Shown here piece after piece: positions 1-11,247 of a stretch of 64,000 nt of DNA (the stretch's first letter is position 1; the number at the start of each line of letters is the position of its first letter). The notes under the pieces are model-generated. The model saw nothing but the letters and a program-made list of their open reading frames with translations, had not been told where the DNA came from and searched no databases. Source of the DNA: Bradysia coprophila. Lineage: Eukaryota > Arthropoda > Insecta > Diptera > Sciaridae. The stretch is taken from positions 2,858,804 to 2,922,803 of the forward strand of contig NW_023503325.1 of NCBI RefSeq assembly GCF_014529535.1. The letters are read 5' to 3'. Position numbers and translations under genes: made by a program.

Positions 1-1509
1 TTGAAATACGAATTATTATCGTCGTTCAACGTAGATAAGAATTCGTTCCACTGTAATCGGTCGGTTCCTAGCGAGAGAAGTGTTTTTTTTTATAAGTTTC
101 GCCTCTAAATTCTTCTATTTTAATTAACATACCGTCACCATCAAATTTTTCCATAACCTTATCAGTTTGAAGTTCATATTTGAGCTTAGACAGGTTTGAT
201 TGGACGATTTTGATATCATTTTTACTTTGCTGCAAAGAAAAAGGGAAAACAATTTTTAGTGACCACTTTAACCGTACTTAAGGTTCGGTTGTCTGTTCTC
301 AATTGACCAGCCCAAATGACCAGCCGAATTATTTTTTTAAATGAGAAGATAAAATGAACGACAAATCAGCCAACAATCCAGACGCCAATAGTTATTTACG
401 TATCTTTTGGATGGAGATTTTAGGCAATTTCACGAGTCTATCTGGGAGGTACTGGCTAACAATTCTGGAATTTTCAACATTCGGCTAGTACGGCCTTGAG
501 GTATGTTACAACTAATGAAGTAAAAGATTTCGTTGAAAATATTTAGATCAAAATGAGCAACAGATCCCACCATATTACACTGCCGATATGCTAGCCGTCT
601 GTGAAGGGCTAATTAAAATTTGCTTGTGAAATGCGATCACACACCCACAGACCTGCTTAAGGAGGCCATTACCGAATAGACAAAATATTGTTTCAAGAAC
701 TTAATTCACAATTTAATACCTCATTTCCGTCGGACAACACGTCTTTCTCCTTAGACAAATAATCCAGAATTTGTGTCAATATCACCGGCAGTCGTTCCTT
801 AATTGTATAGTAGCCAAAGCTCCTGTAGTTATTGAAATGACATTGAAAATATTGCAGAACCAAAAAAAAATTAAATCTCACAAAATAGCAACAATAAATG
901 TTGTGCCAATCAACAAATATTTTTCAACTTTTCTCACTTACTTTTTAAATCTTCCGGATAATGGGACATTGATCGGTGTCTCCGAATCAACAATTTGGTA
1001 CTTTAGATCGAATTCGGTCATTTTATGCTGCTAACTATATTTTATGCTTTCTAGTATTTTATGCTAATTAAACATTAATTCTACAAAAGGGTTTCTTCGT
1101 TTGCGAAATATGTCTATATTTAATCGGTAAATAAACTCATATGGTTCGCAACATATGTCATCATTGAATTAGAACTAAAGTCACTATAGCACTTGCACTC
1201 GTTAATGCAGTTTTTGTTCAATGGCGGCTATTTTCAAATTTGTTTTTGATTTTGGTGTAGTGGGTTCTATGTTTTTGGTTTTTCGTCTAGAAAGTATCGA
1301 TGAACACGTCATGTTAAAAACTCGAGTGAATTTTTCCTTTTGTACTAGCAGATGCCAAACAACTTTTATTCATAAGATAATGATGAATCTTGGGATAAAT
1401 GTTATCACAGTTCAGATGTCGAAGTAACTGATTACAGCAACATTCTACTGTCATTTCTTTCCGTCTGTTGATTTCCTAACATAGATATAATAAATTTTCA
1501 TTTCGTTCA
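1..1509. other. Left-edge region, no gene recognised
   Basis: AT-rich sequence with only short ORFs in every frame. None carries a domain or conserved motif that I recognise. The stretch 340-660 is a little less AT-rich and may be decayed transposon or gene remnant, but nothing identifies it. Confidence 0.5.
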
Positions 1510-2064
1510 GAGGGATTCTTCTGAAAAACAGAAGACCGAAATCGGACGCATTTTCTATTGGAACTTTTTATATGTGCCCATTAAGGTGTTCGACCCCAGA
1601 AGCCAAAACCACTTTCAAAAAATTCTTCGAAGCTTGTGTGGCTAGTGTGAGGTGATCAAAAACCGAAAACATGCACTTTTCTTACAAAAATTTCTCCAGT
1701 TACACGAGTCGTACAGGGTCGTCTGGGGTGGCATTAGAAAGGCAATTGCATGTACTTCCGGGGCAAATAGGGTCTTATTGGGTTTAAAATTGATCCACAC
1801 TGAGATATGCACAGTTGAAGTTTTCAACCGAAAAAACACTGAAAACTTACACTTTTCTTACAGAAATTTCTCGAGGTACACGAAACGTACAGGGTCGTAT
1901 GTGGTGTCATTAGAAAGGTAATTGCATATACAGTGGCAAGCTTCGAAGAATTTTTTTGAAAGTGGTTTTGGCTTCTAGGATCGAATACCTTAATGGGCAC
2001 ATATAAAAAATTCCAATAGAAAATGCGTCCGATTTCGGTCTTCTGTTTTTCATAAGAATCCCTC
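1510..2064. mobile_element. 555-bp MITE with ~127-bp inverted arms
   Basis: The left arm (1510-1636) and right arm (1937-2064) are near-identical inverted copies, starting GAGGGATTCTT and ending AAGAATCCCTC. The interior holds two related direct copies of about 110 bp (roughly 1650-1770 and 1825-1935), sharing ACACTTTTCTTACA-like and GTACAGGGTCGT blocks. No ORF of use is present, so this is a non-autonomous foldback-type element. No clear target duplication was found. Confidence 0.8.
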
Positions 2065-2505
2065 CCAACGTGATACGACAGCGATTCGAAGTGGTGAAAC
2101 GAAGAAGTGTTCGGCGATACTATTTATTAACTAATTAATGTATCAATTTTATTAGTTGATATAAATGAGTGGTTATGACTCGTGATGACCACCCAACCTG
2201 GTCTTAAATGAATTTTCGTTCGAATATAAAAGAAATTAAAATATAATTTTTTCTTATGCAGGAATCGTTGGTAACTTTTCCGGAAATCTCTAAATCCTAA
2301 AGGGTTCATACAAGGAGAGAAAAATGAAATTCGATATGTTTACTAATTTGTGAGTTGTTGTGGTTTGTAATTGATTCCACAAGAATTTTGTTGATCAAAT
2401 GAAGATCTAGATTTTTATTTTATGAATTAAAGTTAGACACGCGCTTGTAACAAGAAGGAAATAATAAAATAAAAAAATCTAGGTTTTCATTTGAACGAAC
2501 CTTAG
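2065..2505. other. Intergenic, nothing recognised
   Basis: AT-rich spacer between two MITEs. I see no coding signal. Confidence 0.5.
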
Positions 2506-2640
2506 CACTTAAATGTCAATTTTGGCCTACGCATCCTTAAAATCGATTTTAGAAGACCCTTTGGCCAAAAATGTGCCATTGGCTTCACGGCTAAAAATCG
2601 ATTTTAAGAATGTGTTTAGCCAAAAATTGACATTTAAGTG
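2506..2640. mobile_element. 135-bp hairpin MITE
   Basis: Starts CACTTAAATGTCAATTTTGG and ends with the complement, CCAAAAATTGACATTTAAGTG being read across 2620-2640. The inner part also folds back around AAAATCGATTTTA blocks. It is a small foldback element without coding capacity. Confidence 0.75.
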
Positions 2641-3868
2641 GTAAGGTGTAAAATCATATACAAACCACTACAACTCCCAATCACTTTGACTATTTTTGAG
2701 AAAACCTTTTCACATATTTTAAAAGGTTCTCTCTCGCTTTCACAAAAAAACATAGCTAACGCCGACCCGTACGAAACACCTATTCGTATCAAAAGCCTTT
2801 ATTGTGAAACTCTTCATTTCTCTTACTTCATTTTCTTCTCTGCAGAAAAGCTATTCGTGCTTTAAAATCACTTGCATTATCCCCTCTTTGCCTTGTTATC
2901 ATATACAAATAAATTGCCGGAGGCAATATAGACAGCCCCGTACGAAGTCAACTTTCATAAATTCCTATTTAAACAGCTATATACCGCTATATTTACCTAT
3001 ATTTCACTATAAATAAAAATTCCACAAATGAATTTGCTATTATGTAGCTCTACATGACTGTATATTGCTCAATATAGCTGTACATATATATATATAGAAG
3101 TCAACATATGGGATTCCTAAAACCCCCCACACAAAAGAAATTACTTCTCTGTTAAAAGAAACTCTCTAAGTACCATTTTTCCCAAGATATTTCCATTTTA
3201 CTAAAATCCAATATGGCCGCCGGAAGCCATTTTGTTAGGAGACCTGAAATAGTACTGACGATTCACATTTATTTACCTTTCAAACAAAACAAAATCATGA
3301 AATTCGGTCAAAATTTACTCGAGATATTGACAAAATACTCCACGTTCACTGTACGGCCGAGTAGCCACATATAAGCTCACTCCAAGAGACCTAGCTCACG
3401 CTCCGGAGAACATAATTTCAAAAACTTTTTTTTTCCTGATTGGTACGGTCAATACCTATCCAATAAAGCTAAAACAGACGAAATATGTTCAAATGTGGCC
3501 GATCTAAAAGCAAACACTGCTTGCCGCCCTGTGCCTGTTTCACACCAAGGGCTCTAACTCACGAGTCGGTCTTGTAAATACCTTTTAGGTAAAATAAATA
3601 AAAAGAATTTGACTTCAATATATTTGATCCGCAAAGTACACAAATTAATAAGATTAAAAAATCATCAATTTGATGTATAATTTCAAGAAAGTAACGTATG
3701 TCAACGATTGATAAATGATTAGGACAGGCGGTTTAAACGACAACAGCTCCGTCTAGGACGAAATTTGTAATTTAGCCATCGTCTTTTTATTCAAATGTTG
3801 TCTGTAAGATACGCAAAAAATTTTATATAATTTTTTTTTTCGTCCATGAGTGTCTGATTTATGGCGAC
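2641..3868. other. Intergenic, downstream of the cGAS-like gene
   Basis: No gene recognised. The 3000-3110 part is TA-rich simple sequence (TATATATATATATA near 3087). The right end is the presumed 3' UTR and downstream flank of the minus-strand cGAS-like gene. Confidence 0.5.
3786..3791 (-). promoter_or_regulatory. poly(A) signal AATAAA of the cGAS-like gene
   Basis: AATAAA on the minus strand about 80 bp past the stop codon at 3869, in a suitable place for 3' end formation. Confidence 0.5.
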
Positions 3869-5165
3869 TTACGAAACTGTGCAACTTTTAACTTCATTGA
3901 CTTTACAAGTAACATCTGAAGCTGAAGTAGTGGCAGCAGATAAAGTATTTCCATTTGAAGACACTTCAAGTTTTTTCAATTCTTTCTCGGTTAATATTAC
4001 GGAAAGAATGTTCTCTGGTTGTTTGTCGACCAGGCTTTTGTTAATTTTATCTTTGATTTTCTTTAATTTATTGAACATATCAGTAATTTGGCTTTTTTCT
4101 AATTCGCCGAACATGTTGTACTCTTTGTGCCAAAAGGACATTAATTTGCCTTGCTCTAACGTTTTCAAGAGAATGTCAAACATTTCCGAAAATAAGACGC
4201 CAAGCGATTTTTTCCAATAGTCATTGTCTTGTTTCTTTCGTTGATGAAGGAATATAACTTTGATATAGTAGCTCTTCAAATTGGTTAAACTATGCGTGTC
4301 CCGAATTTTCTTAAATATCCTTATCAATTGCTTCAACGTCTGAGTATCACGAAGATACTCTCTTTCAATATCAGCATAGCTGCAAGTCCATTCTTGATTT
4401 TGTTTCTTGACGGTTTTACTCGGTTTCGCTATTGCGTTCCAGTTTTTTGATGTAAGGAACGGTGGCGTAAAGTCAGCAAACCATTTTTTCTGGAAATCAA
4501 ACGCCAACGCTCCAACAAAGTCTATGGAAAAGTGACCAGTCGTACCATGCTCACATTTTGTAATTGTCAGGTCTAACGTTACGGCGGGACCATTCGACGA
4601 ATGCTTTACGCTGTACTCGCTTTTACCGATTCGAAATACGCTGTTGCTGTTTTTCACAACGTCGTAGATTAAGTTCCGTAACCAGCCCAAAACTTTGTCT
4701 TGCAATAGGTACCCGTCATTGTCTATTAACGTCTTGTAATTCTTCTCCTCGATTGTTGACCATTTCAATTTAATTCCATCCCTGACGTTAATTTTAACAA
4801 AACCGGGTCTTGATTTCTCCACAATCGGATCCGGAAAATCCAATATCATGAGTGAATCATATTCATTTGGTTGACCGACTTTAATACGATCTGTTCAATA
4901 CGAAAAGAGAACCTGCGTTCAAAACGGAATGAAATTCGTAGATAAATTTCATTGACTAACCTGCGTAGCTACCGGCTAATTGTTGTCGTTTGAAAACCTT
5001 CGTGAAAAACTCATCGATTCCACCCATAGACTCAGTGACATGTTTGTACACTTTAATAAAGTGTTCGGTGAACAGTCGTTTTTCATTGGCTTCCAGATTG
5101 ATGAACAATTTATGGACCTTTTGGAATTGGAGCTCTAAAGGTTTCCAGTCAACTGTACCACTCAT
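3869..5165 (-). CDS. cGLR: cGAS-like receptor (cGLR), Mab-21 nucleotidyltransferase
   Basis: Two exons on the minus strand, 5165-4961 and 4890-3869, joined by a 70-bp GT..AG intron in phase 1, give 408 residues. The join restores the nucleotidyltransferase signature: GS at residues 65-66, then KVGQPNEYDSLM with the metal-binding Glu78 and Asp80. The third acidic residue, Asp192, lies in HFSIDFVGAL. The Mab-21 helical C-terminal half follows (SYADIEREYLRD, then SYYIKVIFLH). The length fits insect cGLRs, which lack the vertebrate zinc ribbon, and none is seen here. In the family, double-stranded RNA or other ligands trigger synthesis of a cyclic dinucleotide that activates STING in the cytosol. 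The start at Met22 of the longer frame (ATG at 5165) is preferred because the extra 21 residues are hydrophobic and absent from the family core. All catalytic residues are present, so an active enzyme is likely. A non-immune Mab-21 protein is the main alternative. Confidence 0.88.
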
Positions 5166-6151
5166 ATTTTTATCAATACACGCCAAAATTATTACGATTA
5201 AATTAATATTCACTTGTGCCTTGTACATATGCGAAAATGCAACTAAACTTAGACCGCCGCGATACGACCGGCGATATGTATACCAATAAATATTTTTCTT
5301 CTGTCGAGCACAGCTGTTATTTGTGTGTATTGACGGTGAATGAGATACGAGTTTTCTTACATGAATGCTTGAAGAAGAAAGTATACTTATATGTATCCGA
5401 ACCGGCGACTATAGGAATAGAGATATTTATAATGGCAGTTTGTGTGCGATAAAACTCAGTGGCGTTACGAAAAGTGCAAAAATGCAGAGAAGTTTTCGTA
5501 CGTGCGCTTGCGGTGTGATCAGCCTTATTCTCTCCCCTCTACTCCACTGTTATAAAGCACTAATTGGATAAAAATATTGGTAAACTGATTTGTTTTTAAC
5601 GATCAACCGAAACTAATAACGTTATTCCCATCCGTTTTTTACCGAAAATTTTAGATTAACACTCGAACAAACTAATTTTGTATTGAAATAGCCTTCAAGG
5701 TCAAGGTGGAGCTCAGTTTGCCCGTTTTTAATTTACTAAAAACTAAAACATCTTTTATCTTAGTACTTTTTGATTATCAATAATCGATACTCATCCGATT
5801 ATCAAATATCGATATTTATCGATCATCGCCGAGCTTATCTAATTCGTAATTGGACTCAGGCTCGAGTTCTGATTCAGAAGACGAAAAGGTGGACAACAAA
5901 ATTCAGACACATTAACAACCAGGGCCGAATTAAAAATTCCACATAATGTCACATAATAAAAGCATTGAACATCCCCATAGCACTAAACCAAGCCCTAGAA
6001 CAGATTTTCTAAACGGATATTTAATCTCTCCGTCCACAAAAAATTCTTACCATCCCTAGATGTCTAAAAATGATTTTAAAAATTTTCTAAAATTCGTTAA
6101 CAACTTGCGCCACAATTCCTGTTTTTGTTTGAGACTTAGATCTAGTATAAT
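5166..6151. other. Upstream region of the cGAS-like gene
   Basis: Holds the 5' flank of the minus-strand cGAS-like gene and no recognised coding sequence. A cluster of TATCGATA-like words (about 5775-5825) resembles the DREF element of dipteran promoters, but it is over 600 bp from the start codon, so any role is speculative. Confidence 0.4.
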
Positions 6152-6353
6152 CACGCCAGAGTAAAGTAAACCAGGCAGGAGCTCATGATTTGCCGAGTGA
6201 CCTGAATTATCCAGTAGCCTTATTTTTTTGCGAATAAAATTTTTCAATTTATGTCAGTGTTTATTTGAGTTCATTTTCATACAGTGTATTAGGTCTTTTA
6301 TTTGACGTTTCAAAAATGAACCGTTCGTGCCTGGTTTATTTTACTCTGCCGTG
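6152..6353. mobile_element. MITE family A, copy 1 (8-bp TSD)
   Basis: About 200 bp, with termini CACGCCAGAGTAAAGTAAAC and the complement ending TACTCTGCCGTG. It is flanked on both sides by AGTATAAT, a perfect 8-bp target duplication of the hAT type. Further copies are at 23276, 38458, 52782 and 56583. Confidence 0.9.
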
Positions 6354-7115
6354 AGTATAATAGTCCCATAAAATCGAGAAATCAATACTAACTGGCGACG
6401 ATGTTCCGCTTATTTTTGTTAAATTAACTTTTTTTTGTGGAACGTTGCAAAATACCAAGGCTGTAAACTTTGTTGCAGCCTTGCAAAATACAGCAGATAA
6501 TATTTCTCGAAGATTTATATTTTCGTCCAGTGCAGGCCTACCTATTTAATCTATCACGAAAATTAATTCAGAGATTAAAATTGAATCATGTTTCCTGCTT
6601 CGATGGCAATAATCACAGAGAATCATTAGAGATATGCCAAATGATCGTCTTATCATCTTGTTGAAAATGATAATGGAAAAAATTTCTCGGAAATTGAACA
6701 CAAATCTTCAAATCTAAAAGACTTAAATGATTGGGAAAATGAACCGATAAGCCGCTAATGTAGTCTCGAATATTCGCGACCAGTTGTGGTCACTATCTAA
6801 GGTAAACAATATACCCTAGTACGGCGGCTTCTGTGCGCGTTCGGATACAATGTATTAATTCCTTTTTTTTAATCACACAGTTGTAATATGTAATTCTGCA
6901 TTTGTACGTGTATAGTGCATGATTTTGCACATCGGCAGAGAACATACGCCTCACATTTTAATTTCTGAATATAAATATTTTATCTCGACAAATTTTCTCA
7001 TGTTTATACATTAAGGGCATTCCCGTCACCATTGATCAGCTCTGATAAATTCACATCGTAGCGTTGAATCTACTCAAATCACGATATTCTCAATCAGGAT
7101 TTTTCATAATATGGA
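6354..7115. other. Intergenic, nothing recognised
   Basis: AT-rich, with short ORFs only. No domain or repeat with clear borders was seen. Confidence 0.5.
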
Positions 7116-7123
7116 AGCGTTGC

Positions 7124-10112
7124 ACCTCCTTTAAGTCCCCGACAATTTTTGTGATGACAATTTTTGTGATGTCACAAATAATTTGTGACAACACAAAATA
7201 TTTGTGACATCACAAAAATTGTCATCACAAAATATTTGTGATACGCAATATTTGTGATGTCACAAATATTTTGTGTTGTCACAAATTTTGAGAATCACAA
7301 ATATTTTGTGATGCTCAATTTTTGTGATGTCACAAAATATTTGTGATAAAAACTTTTGTGATATTAGAAAACGGAAAAATATGGGTTATTCGTAAATTTT
7401 CATACAACAAAAACAAAGAAAACTTAAGTTTCGCGGCGAAAATCAAATTTAAACTCGTAGCTCATAATAAAAAGAGGACCATTAAAGTAGTGGCCAAAAG
7501 TTGTCGCCAAAAAAAGCTTGTAATCTCGCTACCTTTTTCAAATCTCATCAAATCCTTGGACTTATAGGAAAGTAAGTTTTGGTTATTATCACAGAAATAC
7601 GCGTAAGTACAAAAAGTAAAAATTCTCTATATAGGAGAATTTCGTATTTTTTGGCGACTACTTTATCCTATTAGGCAAAAGTAGTCGCCCAAAATAAAAG
7701 CTAATAGAGATCGCTCTATTAGAGATCTCGTTACATTATGTAAAAGGGAAAATGCTATGGGTTCGTTCTATTAGAGTTTTCGTTACAATTTGTAAAAGGG
7801 GCAATCCTGTGAGGTCGAACTAAATGCCTTTCGTAATGTAACGTAATGTATCTCGTAAAAGGCGTCATGGAGAGCGGACGTGTTTCATCACAGCTCTCAT
7901 AAACAAATTATTTCTTGTGCAACTTCATTTATTCTGTGACAATTTTCTTAATTTTAATAATTTTACATCCGTGATTAATAGTGAACAGTGATTCCACCTT
8001 GCAATTTTATAGATTTTTGACAAAATCAAAATTTATTTCTTTTCATTTTTCAACTCGCTATACAATTGTGTATGAATTTGGTCTTTTGTGTGTGACCTTT
8101 GTAATATTTTAATTGTTTGCGTACATGTGCTTCGAGTGAGTAAAAATCAGTGTTTCGAATTGGATCGCTAAATGCCATCATAATGCGATGAGTGATGCAA
8201 TTGGTTCGAAAGAACTTTTGCCGGAAGGCGTAATGGTTGGTCTCTCATAAAGTCCGACTTTAATGTTCCTAGGAACTTTTTGGCCTTTGGGCTTTCGGTT
8301 CGAATGTGAACTTTTCTTTTGTTTTACAGATTTGGACATTCATTTATTTGTCTCTTCTACATGAAAAACAATGCAGCTTAAATTACATTTATGCTGTGTG
8401 TATGTATGTATGTGTCATTGTTGTTTTTAGTGTTCGGGAACACAATGACTTCGTTTTTATTGTCACGCTTTCATTACTAATAATATGAAAAAATATGTTG
8501 ACAAAACCGAATGCTTTCTCAGGTGCGGCCTGGAGAAACAGATCTTTGCAACCGAAGGAAATTCCAAACTACTTAGCTAGCTTGGATGATCCCAAAAAAC
8601 TTCAAATGTCTAACCAAAAAAATAGTGAGCACAATAGGCCCAACGGAGGCCTCCGTGCGCGTTCTGCACAGAAATGAGCAGAACAACACTACCCTTAATA
8701 AAAAAAAAAAAAATGCCTTTACGGCGTGAAGAGTTACACAGACTAATTATGAGACGATGCGAGAAAAAAAAATTAACTCCTAAGTTACCGACACCGTTCC
8801 GGCGCCCGGCTCGCATTGCGGCCCTCCGCTTCGCTCCGGGGCAATGGGCCGGATCGCTCGGCGTGTTAAAACGCCTTTTTATGTGCAATGAGAATTGGTA
8901 TTCATTCGTAAAAAGATGAATTCTGTAGGAACGAACGAAACTCCTTTACGTTACATTTCGTAAAAGGATAAATTCCGTAGGAACGAACTAAACGCCCTTA
9001 CGGCGAGAAGAATTACATAGGCTAATTATAATTATCTGAAAAATTATATTTTTTATTTGAAACATAAAATTTTTTAATAAAAATACAGAATTCATCTTTT
9101 TACGAAATGGATACCAATTTTCATTGCACATAAAAAAGCGTTTTAACACGCCGAGCGATCCGGCCCATTGCCCCGGAGCGAAGCGGAGGGCCGCAATGCG
9201 AGCCGGGCGCCGGAACGGTGTCGGTAACTTAGGAGTTAATTTTTTTTTCTCGCATCGTCTCGTAATTAGTCTGTGTAACTCTTCACGCCGTAAAGGCATT
9301 TAGTTCGACCTCACAGGATTGCCCTTTTACAAATTGTAACGAAAACTCTAATAGAACGAACCCATAGCATTTTTCCTTTTACATAATGTAAGGAGATCTC
9401 TAATAGAACGATCTCTATTAGCTTTTATTTTGGGCGACTACTTTTGTCTAATAGGATAAAGTAGTCGCCAAAAGTTGTCGCCGAAAAATACAAAATCCTC
9501 CTATATATAGAATTTTCACTTTTTCCACTTACGCCTATTTCTGTGATAATAACCGAAACTTACTTTCCTATAAGTCCAAGGATTTGATGAGATTTGAAAA
9601 AGGTAGTGAGATTACAAGTTTTTTTTTGGCGACAACTTTTGGCCACTACTTTAATAAGGTCCCCGGTACCTCTTTTTATTATGAGCTACGAGTTTAAATT
9701 TGATTTTAGCCGCGAAACCACCATCTATCCGCGCACTTATGCCGTTTAGCATTCCGTTTACGAACGAACAATGGAAGTTCCTCCAACTTTTTATTGTTAT
9801 TAAAACGTAAACAAAGAACTAAACGGTGTAAATGCGATTGTGGCTTAAATTTTCTTTGTTTTCGTTGTATGAAAATTTACGAATAACCCATATTTTTCCG
9901 TTTTGTAATATCACAAAATTTTTTATCACAAATATTTGTGATGCTCAAAATTTGTGACAACACAAAATATTTGTGACATCACAAATATTGAGTATCACAA
10001 ATATTTTGTGATGACAATTTTTGTGATGTCACAAATATTTTGTGTTGTCACAAATTATTTGTGACATCACAAGAATTGTCATCACAAAAATTGTCGGTGA
10101 CTTAAAGGAGGT
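7124..10112. mobile_element. 3-kb foldback transposon with subterminal repeats
   Basis: Termini are the perfect inverted pair ACCTCCTTTAAGTC and GACTTAAAGGAGGT. AGCGTTGC lies directly outside on both sides (7116-7123 and 10113-10120), an 8-bp target duplication. Each end carries a dense array of TTTGTGATG / ACAAAATATTTGTGA words (7140-7360 and 9905-10095). Long inverted arms then follow (7365-7831 with 9293-9900). The arms continue as a second inverted pair, 8713-8920 with 9095-9300, which holds an unusually GC-rich block around CCGGCGCCCGGCTCGCATTG. No transposase was found. It is Foldback-like and non-autonomous, and its superfamily is unresolved (hAT or P/Galileo type are candidates). Confidence 0.9.
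7832..8712 (+). mobile_element. Poly(A)-tailed insertion nested in the foldback
   Basis: These 881 bp interrupt the left arm of the foldback and have no counterpart in the right arm. They are bounded by direct repeats ATGCCTTT (7824-7831 and 8713-8720), and the segment ends in a run of 14 A residues. The two borders join exactly into the sequence found inverted in the other arm. An 8-bp duplication plus a poly(A) tail indicates retroposition (LINE, SINE or copied mRNA). A 60-residue ORF (8495-8677) lies inside but matches nothing I know, so the source transcript is unidentified. Confidence 0.75.
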
Positions 10113-10175
10113 AGCGTTGCAACTTTTTTTTTCGGTTCAAGCTAAAACGCACTTCGGGCGTGAACTTCACTAATC

Positions 10176-11247
10176 TCACAGTGCGGACATCGCAATAAGA
10201 ATTTAGGATTGACGGTGACCGAACTATTCAAATGATTGATTACGATATCGGATAAAGCGTTTATAAATATTTGATGATCATTCGGCGCCAATCTTTTAGA
10301 GTTATATTTCGATTAACGATCGTTGCGGATACTTGTTTTGTGCCACCGAGAATTGAAATACGACGGATTTCAATATCGATAACTAGATTGAAATGTCCAA
10401 AATTACAACACCCGTTTTCATGGCTTATTACAACACTCAAACCAGTGTTGAAATGAAATTCGTATGAGTTATTACAGCATTCGTTTAAAAAAAAATGCAA
10501 AGCAACGTGATCGATCAAATTCGAAGAGTGATTGTTTACAATGAAAATTCTGAATTTTTGTGCATTTGTCTATTTCAATTCTAGGTTGGCACAAAGCATG
10601 ATGTGTTACACGTATTGTAATGAGATTTTTTCAGCACACGACCCAATTTTCCTTACTCGCTCCGCTCGTAAGGAAAACTTGGGTCTAGTGCTGAAAAAAT
10701 CAACATTACAATACTTGTAACACAACATACTATTATGTGAACATCACTCACCTCTTTGGCTAATTCATCACAGTATTCAATGTCAAGTTCATGCAACGTT
10801 TCAATGTGCTCGTTCACGAACGCTATCGGTACGAGTATAAAATTTTTCTGACCTTGTTTCACATAGCCCTGTTTTGGTCAAAGATTCAATAATAAATCGA
10901 AAAACGGTTGAACGTCTGACGAAAAAGACATACCTTCAGGGCATCGGTAAATGGCCATGGTAATGGACCGACTTTCGATTGCCACGCCAAGCTATATGGA
11001 TTGCAATGTTTCAATTCATTCATTACTAACTGAACGGAAGCACCAACTTCCGATGGATAAGCGTCTCCTCTGTTTACAGCCTGAAATTTAAAAAATTGTA
11101 GAATTAGGAAATAGAAAGTTTTCACCAGCTCCTCGGTCAGCGGATTTACATAACGAAAGCCAACATAATGTTTGTGTGGTGTTGTGTTCGGAGATAATTT
11201 ATCTAGTTCCTTGCATAGCAGATCACCCTGCAGATTCCATTTCAATT
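10176..11247 (-). pseudogene. Partial duplicate of ferrochelatase, rearranged
   Basis: A diverged copy of the intact ferrochelatase gene at 20933-22734, same strand. It keeps pieces matching exon 6 (10176-10300), exon 5 (10751-10867), exon 4 (10930-11083) and part of exon 2 (11128-11247). Missing are exon 1, exon 3, and the part of exon 2 with the iron-sulfur Cys and TQYPQ-like segment. The exon 6 copy has lost 26 bp around the GRAAA residues and its C-terminus diverges before the third cluster cysteine. A hairpin element (10603-10724) sits between the exon 5 and exon 6 pieces. The catalytic SAHSLP segment is absent, so it cannot make an active enzyme. At its 5' end it runs in frame into Piwi-derived sequence. 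Confidence 0.85.
10603..10724. repeat. 122-bp palindromic mini-element with GC-rich tip
   Basis: Near-perfect hairpin. TGTGTTACACGTATTGTAATG pairs with CATTACAATACTTGTAACACA, and the inner CAGCACACGACCCAATTTTCC pairs with GGAAAACTTGGGTCTAGTGCTG. The loop is CTCGCTCCGCTCG. A relative is at 25791-25846. Confidence 0.8.

Noticed and set aside
3861-4220. 119-residue plus-strand ORF
   Set aside because: Antisense to the cGAS-like gene and without any domain.
8610-9299. Two near-identical ORFs of 81-103 residues (MPLRREELHRLI type)
   Set aside because: They arise from the two arms of one inverted repeat in a non-coding foldback element, not from a gene family.
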